Source: Gammaproteobacteria bacterium HGW-Gammaproteobacteria-4
GTDB taxonomy: Bacteria; Pseudomonadota; Gammaproteobacteria; Xanthomonadales; Xanthomonadaceae
Direction of reading: 5' to 3'
Length of the DNA: 59,544 nt
NCBI GenBank assembly: GCA_002839995.1
Contig: PGZC01000014.1
Coordinates: forward strand, 28,088 to 87,631
The position numbers and the translations under genes are program-made. The notes under the pieces were generated by a model. The model had not been told where the DNA came from. It worked only from the letters and a program-made list of their open reading frames with translations, and ran no database searches. Positions 50,784-59,544 of the stretch are shown one piece after another; the first letter of the stretch is position 1; each line of letters starts with the position of its first letter.

Positions 50784-51005
50784 CGCATCCCTCTGCCCGA
50801 CGGCGGCCGACCAAGCGGCCGCGATCGTCGAGCCTGCAAGGGCGCGCGGAAAAATCCCGCCTGCGCCGGACGACACCCTGGCCACCCCCTTGCGGCAACA
50901 TCGGCAAACCGCGATGTGCCGGGCAATGGTAGCGCAAGCCCGCATGCATGGCAGCAACCGCCGCGCGCCGTACAATGGCGATCGACCGGCGAATGGGCCT
51001 GCCCG

Positions 51006-52439
51006 ATGCACAGCTTCCTGTGGTACGACCTCGAAACCTTCGGCAAGGATCCGCGCCGGACGCGAATCGTGCAATTCGCTGCGATCCGCACCGATGCCGA
51101 GCTCAACCCGCTCGATGAACCCGGCGTGCTGTGGTGCAAGCCGGCCGACGACCTGTTGCCCTCGCCCGGCGCGACCCTGGTCACCGGCATCACCCCGCAG
51201 CAGGCGCAGCGCGAGGGCATGCCGGAAGCCGAGTTCATCGGCCGCATGCACGAGTTGATGGCGCAGCCGGGCACCTGTGCGGTGGGTTACAACAGCCTGC
51301 GCTTCGACGACGAGTTCGTGCGCTTCGGCCTGTTCCGCAATTTCCACGATCCCTACGCACGCGAATGGGCGCGCGGCAATTCGCGCTGGGACCTGCTCGA
51401 ATACCTGCGCCTGGCCCATGCGATGCGCCCGGACGGCCTGCAATGGCCACAGCGCGACGACGGTTTCGCCAGCTTCAAGCTGGTGGATCTGGCCGCCGCC
51501 AACGGCATCAGCCATGAACACGCGCACGATGCACTGTCCGATGTGCAAGCGCTGATCGGCCTCGCCCGGCTGGCGCGCGCAGCGCAGCCCAAGCTGTGGG
51601 ATTACGCGCTGAGCCTGCGCAACAAGCGCAGCGCCGCCGCGCACATCGACGTCGTCGCGCAGATGCCGCTGCTGCACGTGTCCGGGCGGTTTCCGGCCAG
51701 TCGCCGCCATGCCGCGCTGGTACTGCCGATCGCCCGCCATCCGCACATCGACAGCCGCATCATCGCGTTCGATCTGGCGCAGGATCCCGAATTGCTGCTG
51801 ACGCTGCGCGCCGACGACATCGCCGATCGCCTGTACACGCCCGCCGCCGACCTGCCCGAAGGCGAGCAGCGCATCGCGCTCAAGGAAATCCACCTCAATC
51901 GCTGCCCCTCGCTGGTGCCGCTGGAATACCTGCGCGACGCGGATTGCGCCCGGCTCGGCATCGACATGCAGGGCAGCCTCGCCAATGCCGAGTTGATCCG
52001 CCGAGCCAGCGACCTGCCGGAAACGCTGCGCCAGGTGTACGCGCGGCCTTCGCCGTTTCCGCCCGGCGATGTCGATGCCTCGCTGTACGATGGCTTCATC
52101 GCCGACGCCGACCGCCGCCATTGCGATCGGGTGCGCGCCACTCCGCCCGAACGCCTCGGTCACGAGCACTTCGCGTTCGCCGATCCGCGCCTGGGCGAGT
52201 TGCTGTTTCGTTACCGCGCGCGCAACTGGCCCGACACCCTCGACGCCGACGAGCGCGCGCGCTGGGACGACTACCGCCGCCAACGCCTGCAAACCGACAT
52301 CGGCTGGTCGGAATACACCTTTGCCAGCCACGCGGCCGAGATTGCGCAGTTGCGCCGGCAGCACGCCGACGATGGCCGCGCGCAAACCCTGCTCGATGCG
52401 CTGCAAGCCTGGGCCGCGCAACTGGAAGCTTCGTTATGA
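51006..52439 (+). CDS. sbcB: Exodeoxyribonuclease I
   Basis: A 477-residue 3'-5' single-strand DNA exonuclease acting in recombination and mismatch repair. The DEDD active-site motif starts at once (FLWYDLETFGKDPRRTRIVQ), followed by VTGITPQQAQREG, VGYNSLRFDDEFVRFGLFRN, and HEHAHDALSDVQALIGLA with the final acidic residue. The SH3-like and C-terminal domains (LYTPAADLPEGEQRIALKEI; FRYRARNWPDTL) match ExoI throughout. ATG 51006 is the natural N terminus; the in-frame extension upstream crosses the promoter and a divergent gene. Confidence 0.95.
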   Translation: MHSFLWYDLETFGKDPRRTRIVQFAAIRTDAELNPLDEPGVLWCKPADDLLPSPGATLVTGITPQQAQREGMPEAEFIGRMHELMAQPGTCAVGYNSLRFDDEFVRFGLFRNFHDPYAREWARGNSRWDLLEYLRLAHAMRPDGLQWPQRDDGFASFKLVDLAAANGISHEHAHDALSDVQALIGLARLARAAQPKLWDYALSLRNKRSAAAHIDVVAQMPLLHVSGRFPASRRHAALVLPIARHPHIDSRIIAFDLAQDPELLLTLRADDIADRLYTPAADLPEGEQRIALKEIHLNRCPSLVPLEYLRDADCARLGIDMQGSLANAELIRRASDLPETLRQVYARPSPFPPGDVDASLYDGFIADADRRHCDRVRATPPERLGHEHFAFADPRLGELLFRYRARNWPDTLDADERARWDDYRRQRLQTDIGWSEYTFASHAAEIAQLRRQHADDGRAQTLLDALQAWAAQLEASL

Positions 52440-52453
52440 GCCCGTCGGCATCC

Positions 52454-52534
52454 GTAGGTCGGTTCAAGCGTAGCGGAACCGACATCGCAAGACTGGAGTT
52501 CACTGTCGGCTCCGCTGCGCTTGAGCCGACCTAC
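52454..52534. repeat. GTCGG palindromic repeat pair
   Basis: GTAGGTCGGTTCAAGCGTAG variant then an inverted GTCGGCTCCGCTGCGCTTGA copy, same layout as 19996-20077. Confidence 0.85.
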
Positions 52535-52562
52535 CTCACCCTGACGCATTGAGGAGCCCCTT

Positions 52563-53246
52563 TTGAGCAGCTATTTTTCCGACCAGACCTTTCGCTTCCA
52601 GCGCGCGCTGGCGCGCCACAACGAGCGCGAGTGGTTCCACGCGCACAAGGCCGACTACGAAGCGCACCTGCGCCAACCCTGCCTGCAACTGATTGCCGAC
52701 CTGCAGGCGCCGCTGGCGAAACTGAGCGCGCAATTCGTCGCCAACCCGCGCCCGGTTGGCGGCTCGCTGTTCCGCATCCATCGCGACACCCGCTTCGCCG
52801 CCGACAAAACCCCGTACAAACCGTGGGCCGGGATGCGGTTGTACCACCAGCGCCATCGCGAAGTGGAGGCGCCGAGCTTCTACATCCACATCGCCCCCGG
52901 CGACAGCTTCGTCGGCGGCGGCCTGTGGCATCCGTCTACCGCCACCACGCGGCGCGTGCGCAGTTTCATCGCCGACAACCCGGCGGCGTGGAAGCGCTTC
53001 ACCCATGCCGCGAAGTTCCGCGAGCGCTGCACCCTGGTCGGCGCCACCCTGGTGCGGCCGCCAGCCGGCTTCCCGGCCGATCACCCGCTGATCGAGGACC
53101 TCAAGCGCAAGGATTTCGTCGCGGTGTGCGCGCTCGACGATGCCACCGTCACCGGCCCGAAACTCGTCCCGGCGATCGCCGAGCGCCTGGCTTTGGTAGC
53201 GCCGCTGATCGATTACCTGTGCGCAGCGCTGGAGCTGGAGTATTGA
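52563..53246 (+). CDS. DUF2461 family protein
   Basis: A 227-residue cytoplasmic protein of a widespread uncharacterised family. Recognisable blocks: [20 protein letters not shown]-type start ([17 protein letters not shown]), [52 protein letters not shown]-type helix, and [20 protein letters not shown]. Starts with TTG at 52563 after a GAGGAG site. Family function is unknown. It lies between sbcB and the kynurenine operon with repeats on both sides, so probably a single-gene unit. Confidence 0.88.
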   Translation: MSSYFSDQTFRFQRALARHNEREWFHAHKADYEAHLRQPCLQLIADLQAPLAKLSAQFVANPRPVGGSLFRIHRDTRFAADKTPYKPWAGMRLYHQRHREVEAPSFYIHIAPGDSFVGGGLWHPSTATTRRVRSFIADNPAAWKRFTHAAKFRERCTLVGATLVRPPAGFPADHPLIEDLKRKDFVAVCALDDATVTGPKLVPAIAERLALVAPLIDYLCAALELEY

Positions 53247-53275
53247 TGTCGGTCTTTCGTTTCCGCGCCGCCCGT

Positions 53276-53391
53276 CCCGGGTTTCGGCCCTGCGGGCCTC
53301 TACCCGGGCTACAAAAACACGAGCTGTCGTAGCCCGGGATCGCCGGCGCGATGCGCCCCGGGTTTCGGCCTACGGCCTCAACCCGGGCTAC
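53276..53391. repeat. CCCGGG palindromic repeat pair
   Basis: CCCGGGTTTCGGCCCTGCGG.. (53276-53312) and an inverted-plus-direct copy (53329-53391) ending CTCAACCCGGGCTAC. Both are hairpins; they immediately precede the haaO promoter region. Confidence 0.8.
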
Positions 53392-53424
53392 ACTGGCGCC
53401 TTTGAGTTTTCATCCGGAACCGCG

Positions 53425-53955
53425 ATGCCCGTTGTGCCCCTGTTGCCGCCGATCGATTTGCACGCATGGATCGAGGCGCACCGCGATCAACTCAAGCCGC
53501 CGGTCGGCAACCGCTGCATCGTCGATGGCGATTTCATCGTGATGGTGGTCGGCGGCCCCAATGCGCGCAGCGATTTTCATTACGACGAAGGCCCGGAGTT
53601 CTTCTACCAGATCGAAGGCGAGATGCGCCTGCGCGTGCAGGAACACGGCGCCGTGCGCGACATCCCGATCCGCGCCGGCGAGCTGTTTTATCTGCCGCCG
53701 AAAGTGTGGCACTCGCCACAGCGCATGGCCGGCTCGATCGGGCTGGTGATCGAGCGCAAACGCCTGCCGCACGAGCACGACGCGCTGGCCTGGTTCTGCC
53801 CGCACTGCAACCACATGTTGTACGAGGAACGTTTCGCGCTGGGCAATATCGAGACCGACCTGCCGCCCGTGTTTGCGCGCTTTCATGCCTCGCTTGCAAA
53901 CCGCACCTGCGGCCAGTGCGGTCATGTCCATCCTGCCCCGGAGTCGAACCGATGA
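53425..53955 (+). CDS. haaO: 3-hydroxyanthranilate 3,4-dioxygenase
   Basis: A 176-residue cupin that opens the ring of 3-hydroxyanthranilate with Fe(II) and oxygen, giving the precursor of quinolinate. Iron ligands lie in [18 protein letters not shown] (His and Glu) and [10 protein letters not shown] (His). The C-terminal rubredoxin-like site is intact (CPHCNH and CGQCGH), as in bacterial enzymes. Length is typical. First gene of the haaO-kynU-kmo operon; its stop overlaps the kynU start (ATGA). The product feeds de novo NAD synthesis, though nadC is not in this window. Confidence 0.95.
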   Translation: MPVVPLLPPIDLHAWIEAHRDQLKPPVGNRCIVDGDFIVMVVGGPNARSDFHYDEGPEFFYQIEGEMRLRVQEHGAVRDIPIRAGELFYLPPKVWHSPQRMAGSIGLVIERKRLPHEHDALAWFCPHCNHMLYEERFALGNIETDLPPVFARFHASLANRTCGQCGHVHPAPESNR

Positions 53956-55226
53956 GCTCGCCGTTCAGCGAATCCCACGCCCTCGCCCTGGATGCCGCCG
54001 ATCCGCTGCACGCGTTTCGCGGCGAGTTCGCATTTCCACGCCACGGCGACGACGAGCAGATCTACCTGTGCGGCAATTCGCTGGGCCTGATGCCGCATGC
54101 CGCACGCGATGCGGTCGCCGAAGAACTCGACGCCTGGTCGCAGCGCGCGGTGGAAGGTCATTTCCACGGCCAGCGGCCGTGGCTGCACACGCTCGACGCC
54201 ATCCGCGAACCGCTGGCGGAACTGGTCGGCGCGCTGCCGCTGGAAGTGGTGGCGATGAACACCCTCACCGTCAACCTGCACCTGATGCTGGCCAGCTTTT
54301 TCCGGCCCGTCGGCGTGCGCTGCAAGCTGCTGATCGAAGCCGGCGCGTTTCCGTCCGATCATCACGCCGTGGATTCGCAACTGCGCTGGCATGGCCTCGA
54401 CCCGGCCAGCACCTTGATCACGTTGCAACCCGATCTTCCCGACGGCCTGTTCAGTGCCGAAGCGATCGACGCCGCGATTGCCGAACACGGCGATACGCTG
54501 GCGCTGGTGCTGCTGCCGGGGGTGCAATACCGCACCGGCCAGGTGCTCGATATCGCCCGCATCACCGCCAGCGCGCACGCAGCCGGCGCCGTCGCCGGCT
54601 TCGATCTCGCCCACGCCGCCGGCAATGTGCCGCTGGCGCTGCACGACAGCGGTGCCGATTTCGCGGTCTGGTGCACCTACAAATACCTGAACGCCGGCCC
54701 CGGTGCCATTGCCGCGGCCTTCGTCCATCAGCGCCATGCGCACAGCGGCCGGCCACGGCTCGCCGGCTGGTGGGGGCACGAATCAGCGACGCGTTTTGCG
54801 ATGGCGCCCGAGTTCACGCCCAGCCCCGGCGCCGAAGGCTGGCAGGTCAGCAATCCACCGATCCTCTCGCTGGCGCCGCTGCGCGCATCGCTGGCGCAAT
54901 TCCAGCGCGCCGGCATGAGCGCGTTGCGCGACAAATCGGTGCGCCTCACCGGCTACCTCGAAGCGCTGATCCGCGAGCGGCTCGACGACACCCTGCACAT
55001 CCTCACCCCATCCGACCCGCTGCAACGCGGCTGCCAGCTCAGCCTGCGCGTGCGTGCCGGGCGCGCCCAGGGCCGCGACCTCTTCGAATATCTGCTCGCA
55101 CACGGTATCGTGGGCGATTGGCGCGAGCCCGATGTCATCCGGCTGTCGCCGACGCCGCTCTATAACCGCTACATCGACGTGCTGCGCGCGGTGCTCGCCA
55201 TCGCGCAATGGCGCGCACACGCCTGA
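53952..55226 (+). CDS. kynU: Kynureninase
   Basis: A 424-residue PLP enzyme (aminotransferase fold type I) that cleaves 3-hydroxykynurenine to 3-hydroxyanthranilate and alanine. Signatures: [68 protein letters not shown], and the PLP-lysine segment [23 protein letters not shown] 53952 overlaps haaO; the longer upstream frame is a shadow of haaO. Followed 15 bases later by kmo. Confidence 0.96.
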   Translation: MSSPFSESHALALDAADPLHAFRGEFAFPRHGDDEQIYLCGNSLGLMPHAARDAVAEELDAWSQRAVEGHFHGQRPWLHTLDAIREPLAELVGALPLEVVAMNTLTVNLHLMLASFFRPVGVRCKLLIEAGAFPSDHHAVDSQLRWHGLDPASTLITLQPDLPDGLFSAEAIDAAIAEHGDTLALVLLPGVQYRTGQVLDIARITASAHAAGAVAGFDLAHAAGNVPLALHDSGADFAVWCTYKYLNAGPGAIAAAFVHQRHAHSGRPRLAGWWGHESATRFAMAPEFTPSPGAEGWQVSNPPILSLAPLRASLAQFQRAGMSALRDKSVRLTGYLEALIRERLDDTLHILTPSDPLQRGCQLSLRVRAGRAQGRDLFEYLLAHGIVGDWREPDVIRLSPTPLYNRYIDVLRAVLAIAQWRAHA

Positions 55227-55241
55227 CCACTGGAACCTGCG

Positions 55242-56594
55242 TTGACCATCACACCCCGCCGCATTCTCATCGCCGGCGCCGGACTCGCCGGCGCCCTGCT
55301 CGCCACCCTGCTCGCCCGTCGCGGCTGGCAGGTCGATGTGCTGGAAAAGCGCCCCGACCAGCGCATTCGCGGCTACGAATCGGGCCGCTCGATCAACCTC
55401 GCGCTGGCCGAACGTGGCCTGCATGCGCTGAGCGCCGCCGGCCTGGACAAGGACGTGCTGGCGCGCTCGGTGATGATGCGTGGCCGCATGGTGCACTTCA
55501 GCGATGGCCGCGTGCAGTTGCAGCGCTATGGCAGCGACGACAGCGACGTGATCCACTCGGTGCATCGCGGCCGGCTCAACCACATCCTGCTCGATGCCGC
55601 CGAAGCCGCCGGCGCACGCATTCATTTCCATCACCGCATCGATGAAATCGACTTCGAGCGCCGCTGCCTGAGCGTGGTCAACGACCACGACCGCAGCCGC
55701 AGTAACATGGAGTTCGCGGTTCTGGTCGGCGCCGATGGTGCCGGCTCGGCGGTGCGCCGTGCGATGAATGCACATACTGCACTGGGCGAGCGCGTCGAGC
55801 CGCTGGAACACGCCTACAAGGAGCTGGAAATTCCGCCGGCACAGGACGGCGGCTTTCGCCTGGAACCGCACGCCCTGCACATCTGGCCGCGCGGCGGCTA
55901 CATGTGCATCGCCCTGCCCAACACCGAGCGCAGCTTCACCGTCACCCTGTTCCTGCCGCAGCAGGGCGAAACCAGCTTTGCCACCATCGCCACCGCTGCC
56001 GACGCGGTGGCCCTGTTTTCCCGCGAATTCCCCGACGCGTTCGCGCAAATGCCGGGCCTGGCGACCGACTTCGCCGCCCACCCCACCAGCCCGCTGGCAA
56101 CGCTGTATCTGGAGCGCTGGCACCTCGACAACCGCGCCGTGCTGCTCGGCGATGCCGCGCATGCGATGGTGCCGTTTCACGGCCAGGGCATGAACTGCGC
56201 GTTCGAGGACTGCGTCGCCCTGGCCGAACACCTGCAACGCGACAACGACATCGCCAGCGCCTTCGCGTCATTCGGCGCCGAACGCCAACCCAATGCCATC
56301 GCGATCCAGACCATGGCGCTGGAGAATTACCGCGAGATGCGCGACCAGGTGCGCGACCCGGCCTTCGCGCTGCAACGCCAACTCGAAACCGTGCTCGCGC
56401 AGCGCAACCCCTGCCTGTTCGTACCGCGCTACACCATGGTCAGCTTCCAACGCGTACCGTATGCCGTCGCGCTCGAACGCGGCCGTATCCAGCGCCAGAT
56501 ATTGATCGATGCCAGCACCGGCCACAGCCGCATCGAGCAGGTCGATCTCGCCGCCGCCGACGCCATGGTCCGCGCCCGTTTGACGCCGTTGTAA
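55242..56594 (+). CDS. kmo: Kynurenine 3-monooxygenase
   Basis: A 450-residue FAD/NADPH hydroxylase converting kynurenine to 3-hydroxykynurenine. Rossmann motif IAGAGLAGALLATLLARRGW at the N terminus, YESGRSINLALAERGLHAL, DGAGSAVRRAM, and the FAD-binding LLGDAAHAMVPFHGQGMNCA all fit. It starts with TTG at 55242. The C-terminal hydrophobic anchor of mitochondrial KMO is absent, as expected in bacteria. Last gene of the operon. The stop codon is immediately followed by a 98-base heptamer array. Confidence 0.95.
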   Translation: MTITPRRILIAGAGLAGALLATLLARRGWQVDVLEKRPDQRIRGYESGRSINLALAERGLHALSAAGLDKDVLARSVMMRGRMVHFSDGRVQLQRYGSDDSDVIHSVHRGRLNHILLDAAEAAGARIHFHHRIDEIDFERRCLSVVNDHDRSRSNMEFAVLVGADGAGSAVRRAMNAHTALGERVEPLEHAYKELEIPPAQDGGFRLEPHALHIWPRGGYMCIALPNTERSFTVTLFLPQQGETSFATIATAADAVALFSREFPDAFAQMPGLATDFAAHPTSPLATLYLERWHLDNRAVLLGDAAHAMVPFHGQGMNCAFEDCVALAEHLQRDNDIASAFASFGAERQPNAIAIQTMALENYREMRDQVRDPAFALQRQLETVLAQRNPCLFVPRYTMVSFQRVPYAVALERGRIQRQILIDASTGHSRIEQVDLAAADAMVRARLTPL

Positions 56595-56595
56595 T

Positions 56596-56693
56596 CTCGG
56601 GACTCGGGACTCGGGACTCGGGACTCGGGGCTCGGGGCTCGGGACTCGGGGCTCGGGACTCGGGACTCGGGACTCGGGACTCGGGACTCGGGG
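56596..56693. repeat. 14-copy heptamer array CTCGGGA/G
   Basis: Fourteen uninterrupted 7-base units (CTCGGGA or CTCGGGG) begin one base after the kmo stop. G-runs every seven bases give G-quadruplex potential on the plus strand. Confidence 0.95.
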
Positions 56694-56715
56694 AAAAGCG
56701 TAAAGCACGTCGGGT

Positions 56716-56755
56716 CCGCAAAGGACGCAAAGGACGCAAAGGACGCAAAAAGGTA
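56716..56755. repeat. GGACGCAAA tandem repeat
   Basis: CGCAAAGGACGCAAAGGACG and continuation, four 9-base units, 20 bases after the heptamer array. The same pairing of G-rich tract and CGCAAAGG units is seen at 60-281. The 356-base gap 56595-56950 holds no gene. Confidence 0.85.
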
Positions 56756-56763
56756 AGGCGTTT

Positions 56764-56916
56764 GTCGGTTCCGCCGCTACGCGGCTTGAACCGACCTACA
56801 CCCGCGTGCGCGTAGGTCGGATCAAGCGCCCCCAGGGCGCGGATCCGACATTGGACTCAGAATGCGTGTACGAGGTGTTGTAGCCCGGGTAGAGCCGCGC
56901 AGCGGCGAAACCCGGG
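56764..56916. repeat. Cluster of GTCGG and CCCGGG palindromic repeats
   Basis: GTCGGTTCCGCCGCTACGCG hairpin (56764-56799), GTAGGTCGGATCAAGCGCCC hairpin (56812-56849), and GTAGCCCGGGTAGAGCCGCG (56880-56916), lying between convergent kmo and marC. Confidence 0.8.
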
Positions 56917-56950
56917 AATCGAGGCCGCAGTCCCTCACCAACACGGCAAA

Positions 56951-57538
56951 TCACGACGCCAGATACGCGGTCACGCCATCGAGCAGCATCTGCACCGACA
57001 GCGCCACCAGCAACATGCCCATCAACCGCTCCACCGCGATCAACACGCCGCGCCCGAGCAAACGGTACAGATAGGTCGCCGAATACAGAATCACCGCCGT
57101 CGCCAGCCACGCAATCAGCAGCGCCGCGGTCCACTCCAGCATCCGCTCGGGTTCCTGGCTGCCAAGCAGCATCACCGCGGCCATGCCCGACGGCCCGGCG
57201 ACCATCGGAATCGCCATCGGCACGATGAACGGCTCGCCTTCCGGGTTGTCGCCGAACAGCCCCTCACCGGTCGGAAAAATCATCCGCAGGCCGATCAGGA
57301 ACAGCACGATGCCGCCGGCGATACTGACCGACTCCTGGCGCAGGTGCATCGCCTGCAACACCCACTGCCCCAGCCACAGAAACACCAGCAGCACGCCAAG
57401 CGCGATCAACAGCTCGCGCACCAGCACGCGGCGCCGACGCGCCGGCGGCAGCGGCTTGAGCAGGCTCAGGAATACCGGCACATTGCCGAGCGGATCGAGA
57501 ATCAGGAACAGCAAGATGGCCGCAGCGGCAACGCTCAC
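56951..57538 (-). CDS. MarC-family integral membrane protein
   Basis: A 195-residue protein with six helices. Landmarks: LLFLILDPLGNVPVFLSLLK at the N terminus, AGGIVLFLIGLRMIF, and PFIVPMAIPMVAGPSGMAAV, the conserved PxAxPxxxGP re-entrant motif of MarC proteins. Despite the name, the family is not established as an antibiotic-resistance determinant and transport function is unproven. It starts with GTG at 57538, overlapping the SDR stop (GTGA), so it is coupled to the SDR and grxD genes upstream. Confidence 0.88.
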   Translation of the reverse strand: MSVAAAAILLFLILDPLGNVPVFLSLLKPLPPARRRRVLVRELLIALGVLLVFLWLGQWVLQAMHLRQESVSIAGGIVLFLIGLRMIFPTGEGLFGDNPEGEPFIVPMAIPMVAGPSGMAAVMLLGSQEPERMLEWTAALLIAWLATAVILYSATYLYRLLGRGVLIAVERLMGMLLVALSVQMLLDGVTAYLAS

Positions 57539-58269
57539 AGAACAGGGCTCCAGATCTGGCCGCGTCGATCCACGCCCGCAGCCGACAACAGATGCACCAG
57601 CGCCGGCGCGTACACCGCCGGTTCCGGCCACAGCGCCGGATCGACGCCAAAATGCGCGCGTGCGCGCAGCGGCGTGCGCATCGGCCCGGGTTGCAGCGCC
57701 GACACCCGCACCGGGCTGTTTTCCAGTTCCTCGGATAGAATCCGGACCAGCCCGGCCAGCGCATGTTCGGCCACGCCGTAGGCGCCCCAATACGCGCGCG
57801 CAACCTGCGCCGGATCATCGAGCACAAACACCAGTGCCGCATCGTCGGCTTCGCGCAGCAGCGGCAGACACGCCTGACTGAGCAGCCACGGCGCGGTCAG
57901 ATTGACATGCAGCGTGCGCGCAAAATCGACCGGCTCGGTCAGTTCCAGCGGGCTCAGTCCGCGAAACTCGGCGCTGCAATGCAACACCCCGTCGAGCCGC
58001 CCGAACTCCTCGCGCAGGCGCTGCGCCATGTCGGCATAATCCGCCGGGCCGGCGCCTTCCAGATCGATCGGAAAGATCGCCGGCAGCGGCCCGATCGCGG
58101 CCAGCGCATCGTAGACCCGGTTGAGCTTGGGCACGCGCCGCCCCAGCAGCACCACACTGGCGCCGGCCGCGGCACAGGCCCGCGCTGCTGCCTCACCCAG
58201 CCCACCATGCGCGCCGTTGACCAAAATCACGCGCCCGGCCAGCGCGTCGGGCGAGTCGTCAGGCGTCAC
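57535..58269 (-). CDS. YciK-like short-chain dehydrogenase with degenerate active site
   Basis: A 244-residue SDR. The dinucleotide-binding loop is VNGAHGGLGEAAARA, and HCSAEFRGLSPLELT and SALQPGPMRTPLR match the YciK group. The catalytic Tyr-x3-Lys should read YxxxK; here the aligned segment is AYGVAEHALAGL, so Lys is Glu. The expected serine-bearing strand (TSSSVG in E. coli YciK) reads VFVLDDPAQV, with no Ser. It may therefore lack ordinary reductase activity, bind a cofactor as a sensor, or use other residues. Overlaps grxD by 11 bases and marC by four. Confidence 0.85.
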   Translation of the reverse strand: MTPDDSPDALAGRVILVNGAHGGLGEAAARACAAAGASVVLLGRRVPKLNRVYDALAAIGPLPAIFPIDLEGAGPADYADMAQRLREEFGRLDGVLHCSAEFRGLSPLELTEPVDFARTLHVNLTAPWLLSQACLPLLREADDAALVFVLDDPAQVARAYWGAYGVAEHALAGLVRILSEELENSPVRVSALQPGPMRTPLRARAHFGVDPALWPEPAVYAPALVHLLSAAGVDRRGQIWSPVL

Positions 58270-58582
58270 CGCGCTCCGCCTCCTTCACCATCCGCTGCAA
58301 CTCGCCGCTGTCGTACAGTTCCACGCAGATATCGCAACCGCCGATCAACTCGCCCTGGATGAACAACTGCGGAAACGTCGGCCAGTTGGAATAGCGCGGC
58401 AGATTGGCGCGAACCTCGGGATCTTCCAGCACGTTGATGTGATGGATCGTGGCGCCGGCCTGCTTGAGCACCTGCGCGGTACGCCCGGAAAACCCGCACA
58501 TCGGAAATTGCGGCGTGCCCTTCATGAACAGCACCACCGGGTGCGCTTTCACCATTGCTTCTATGCGTTCCAGAACTGCCAC
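58259..58582 (-). CDS. grxD: Monothiol glutaredoxin, CGFS type
   Basis: A 107-residue glutaredoxin-4 type protein carrying or transferring 2Fe-2S clusters. The active-site CGFS is in PQFPMCGFSGRTAQVL, with TFPQLFIQGELIGGCDI for glutathione binding and KGTPQFP before the active site. GTG 58582 (VAVLERIEAMVKAHP) is favoured by an AGGAG site 8 bases upstream; the longer frame reaches into the sodB promoter region. First gene of a grxD-SDR-marC operon, divergent from sodB. Confidence 0.93.
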   Translation of the reverse strand: MAVLERIEAMVKAHPVVLFMKGTPQFPMCGFSGRTAQVLKQAGATIHHINVLEDPEVRANLPRYSNWPTFPQLFIQGELIGGCDICVELYDSGELQRMVKEAERGDA

Positions 58583-58689
58583 TGCGTTTCTCCTGATCGA
58601 ATACGGCGCGATCCGCAACCGGGTTAGAATTGTACGTTCTTCGGCGTAGCTTCGGCACGCCGATGCGTGCCCCCTCATGGAGACTCGAC

Positions 58690-59268
<579 letters not shown>

Positions 59269-59307
59269 TCGGCAATACGCGCGTCGCGGCGCGCTCCAAC
59301 AAAGCAT

Positions 59308-59544
59308 CGCCCACAGGGTGGGCGATGCTTCTTGTAGGAGCCCACCCTGTGGGCGACAGGGTGGTGAATCGCGGACCCCGGTCGCTCACAGGGTGAGCTC
59401 CTACAGGTGCGCATCACCGCTTTTCTGTAGGAGCCCACCCTGTGAGCGACCGGCAATGCCGCTTTTGTAGGAGCCCACCCTGTGGGCGACCGGCAATGCC
59501 GCTTTTGTAGGAGCCCACCCTGTGGGCGACCGGCAATGCCGCTT
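59308..59544. repeat. REP cluster ending in a 40-bp tandem array, cut by the window edge
   Basis: Several inverted REP units from 59308 to about 59425, including variants with TGTGAGCGAC. From 59426 there are head-to-tail units of exactly 40 bases (starts 59426, 59466, 59506), each GTAGGAGCCCACCCTGTGGG plus CGACCGGCAATGCCGCTTTT, the first with TGTGAGC. The array continues beyond the window. No gene seen. Confidence 0.9.

Overview
This GC-rich, gene-dense, repeat-studded chromosomal segment most resembles a gammaproteobacterium of the Lysobacterales (Xanthomonadales) line. That assignment is inferred from gene content (kynurenine route to NAD beside sbcB, fused ArsR-methyltransferase next to metH, GH97/GH13 maltodextrin genes with a tryptophan-halogenase-type flavoenzyme) and from several families of short palindromic repeats typical of that group. 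No rRNA, tRNA, CRISPR array, prophage or transposase gene was seen. Layout: 0.3-7 kb holds a histidine-ammonia-lyase-family enzyme coupled to hisS, a patatin-like lipase, a 47-residue membrane peptide and a CNNM/CorC-type protein. 7.4-8.7 kb is a ParE-type toxin module followed by repeat-rich, gene-poor DNA. 8.7-17.6 kb is a maltodextrin locus: SLC45-like transporter, alpha-amylase, GH97 alpha-glucosidase and a flavin-dependent halogenase homologue. Two copies of a TGCATACGTATTCA-type operator tie the transporter to the hydrolase operon. 17.8-29.2 kb carries housekeeping genes: tesB, bpt, a lipoprotein phosphatase/nuclease, an AhpD-like protein, a SahR-like regulator, metH, hemJ and a diguanylate cyclase. 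metH is split by an apparent frameshift and also carries an in-frame insertion derived from a repeat. 29.4-46.9 kb is the most interesting region. A tripartite exporter operon (HlyD adaptor, ATPase, two MacB-like permeases) starts at a textbook sigma-54 promoter preceded by two GTCC-N6-GAAC boxes exactly 20 bp apart. An NtrC-family regulator and its NtrY-like kinase lie downstream on the same strand. Between exporter and two-component genes sits a 6.6-kb island with three VapC/PIN modules, an 816-residue Fe(II)/2-oxoglutarate oxygenase, an MNT/HEPN pair (HEPN frameshifted), a fourth VapBC and a decayed ABC-ATPase fragment. One toxin gene now overlaps the regulator start codon. 47.4-50.8 kb encodes a subtilisin-like protease without signal peptide, a free-standing copy of its N-terminal propeptide-like domain, a small downstream protein of unknown role, and an AraC-type response regulator. 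51-56.6 kb has sbcB, a DUF2461 protein and the haaO-kynU-kmo operon. 57-59.3 kb has marC, an SDR with a degenerate active site, grxD and sodB. Short repeats fill most intergenic gaps: REP/REPIN-like elements, GTCGG and CCCGGG palindromes, a MITE-like element and G-rich heptamer arrays.
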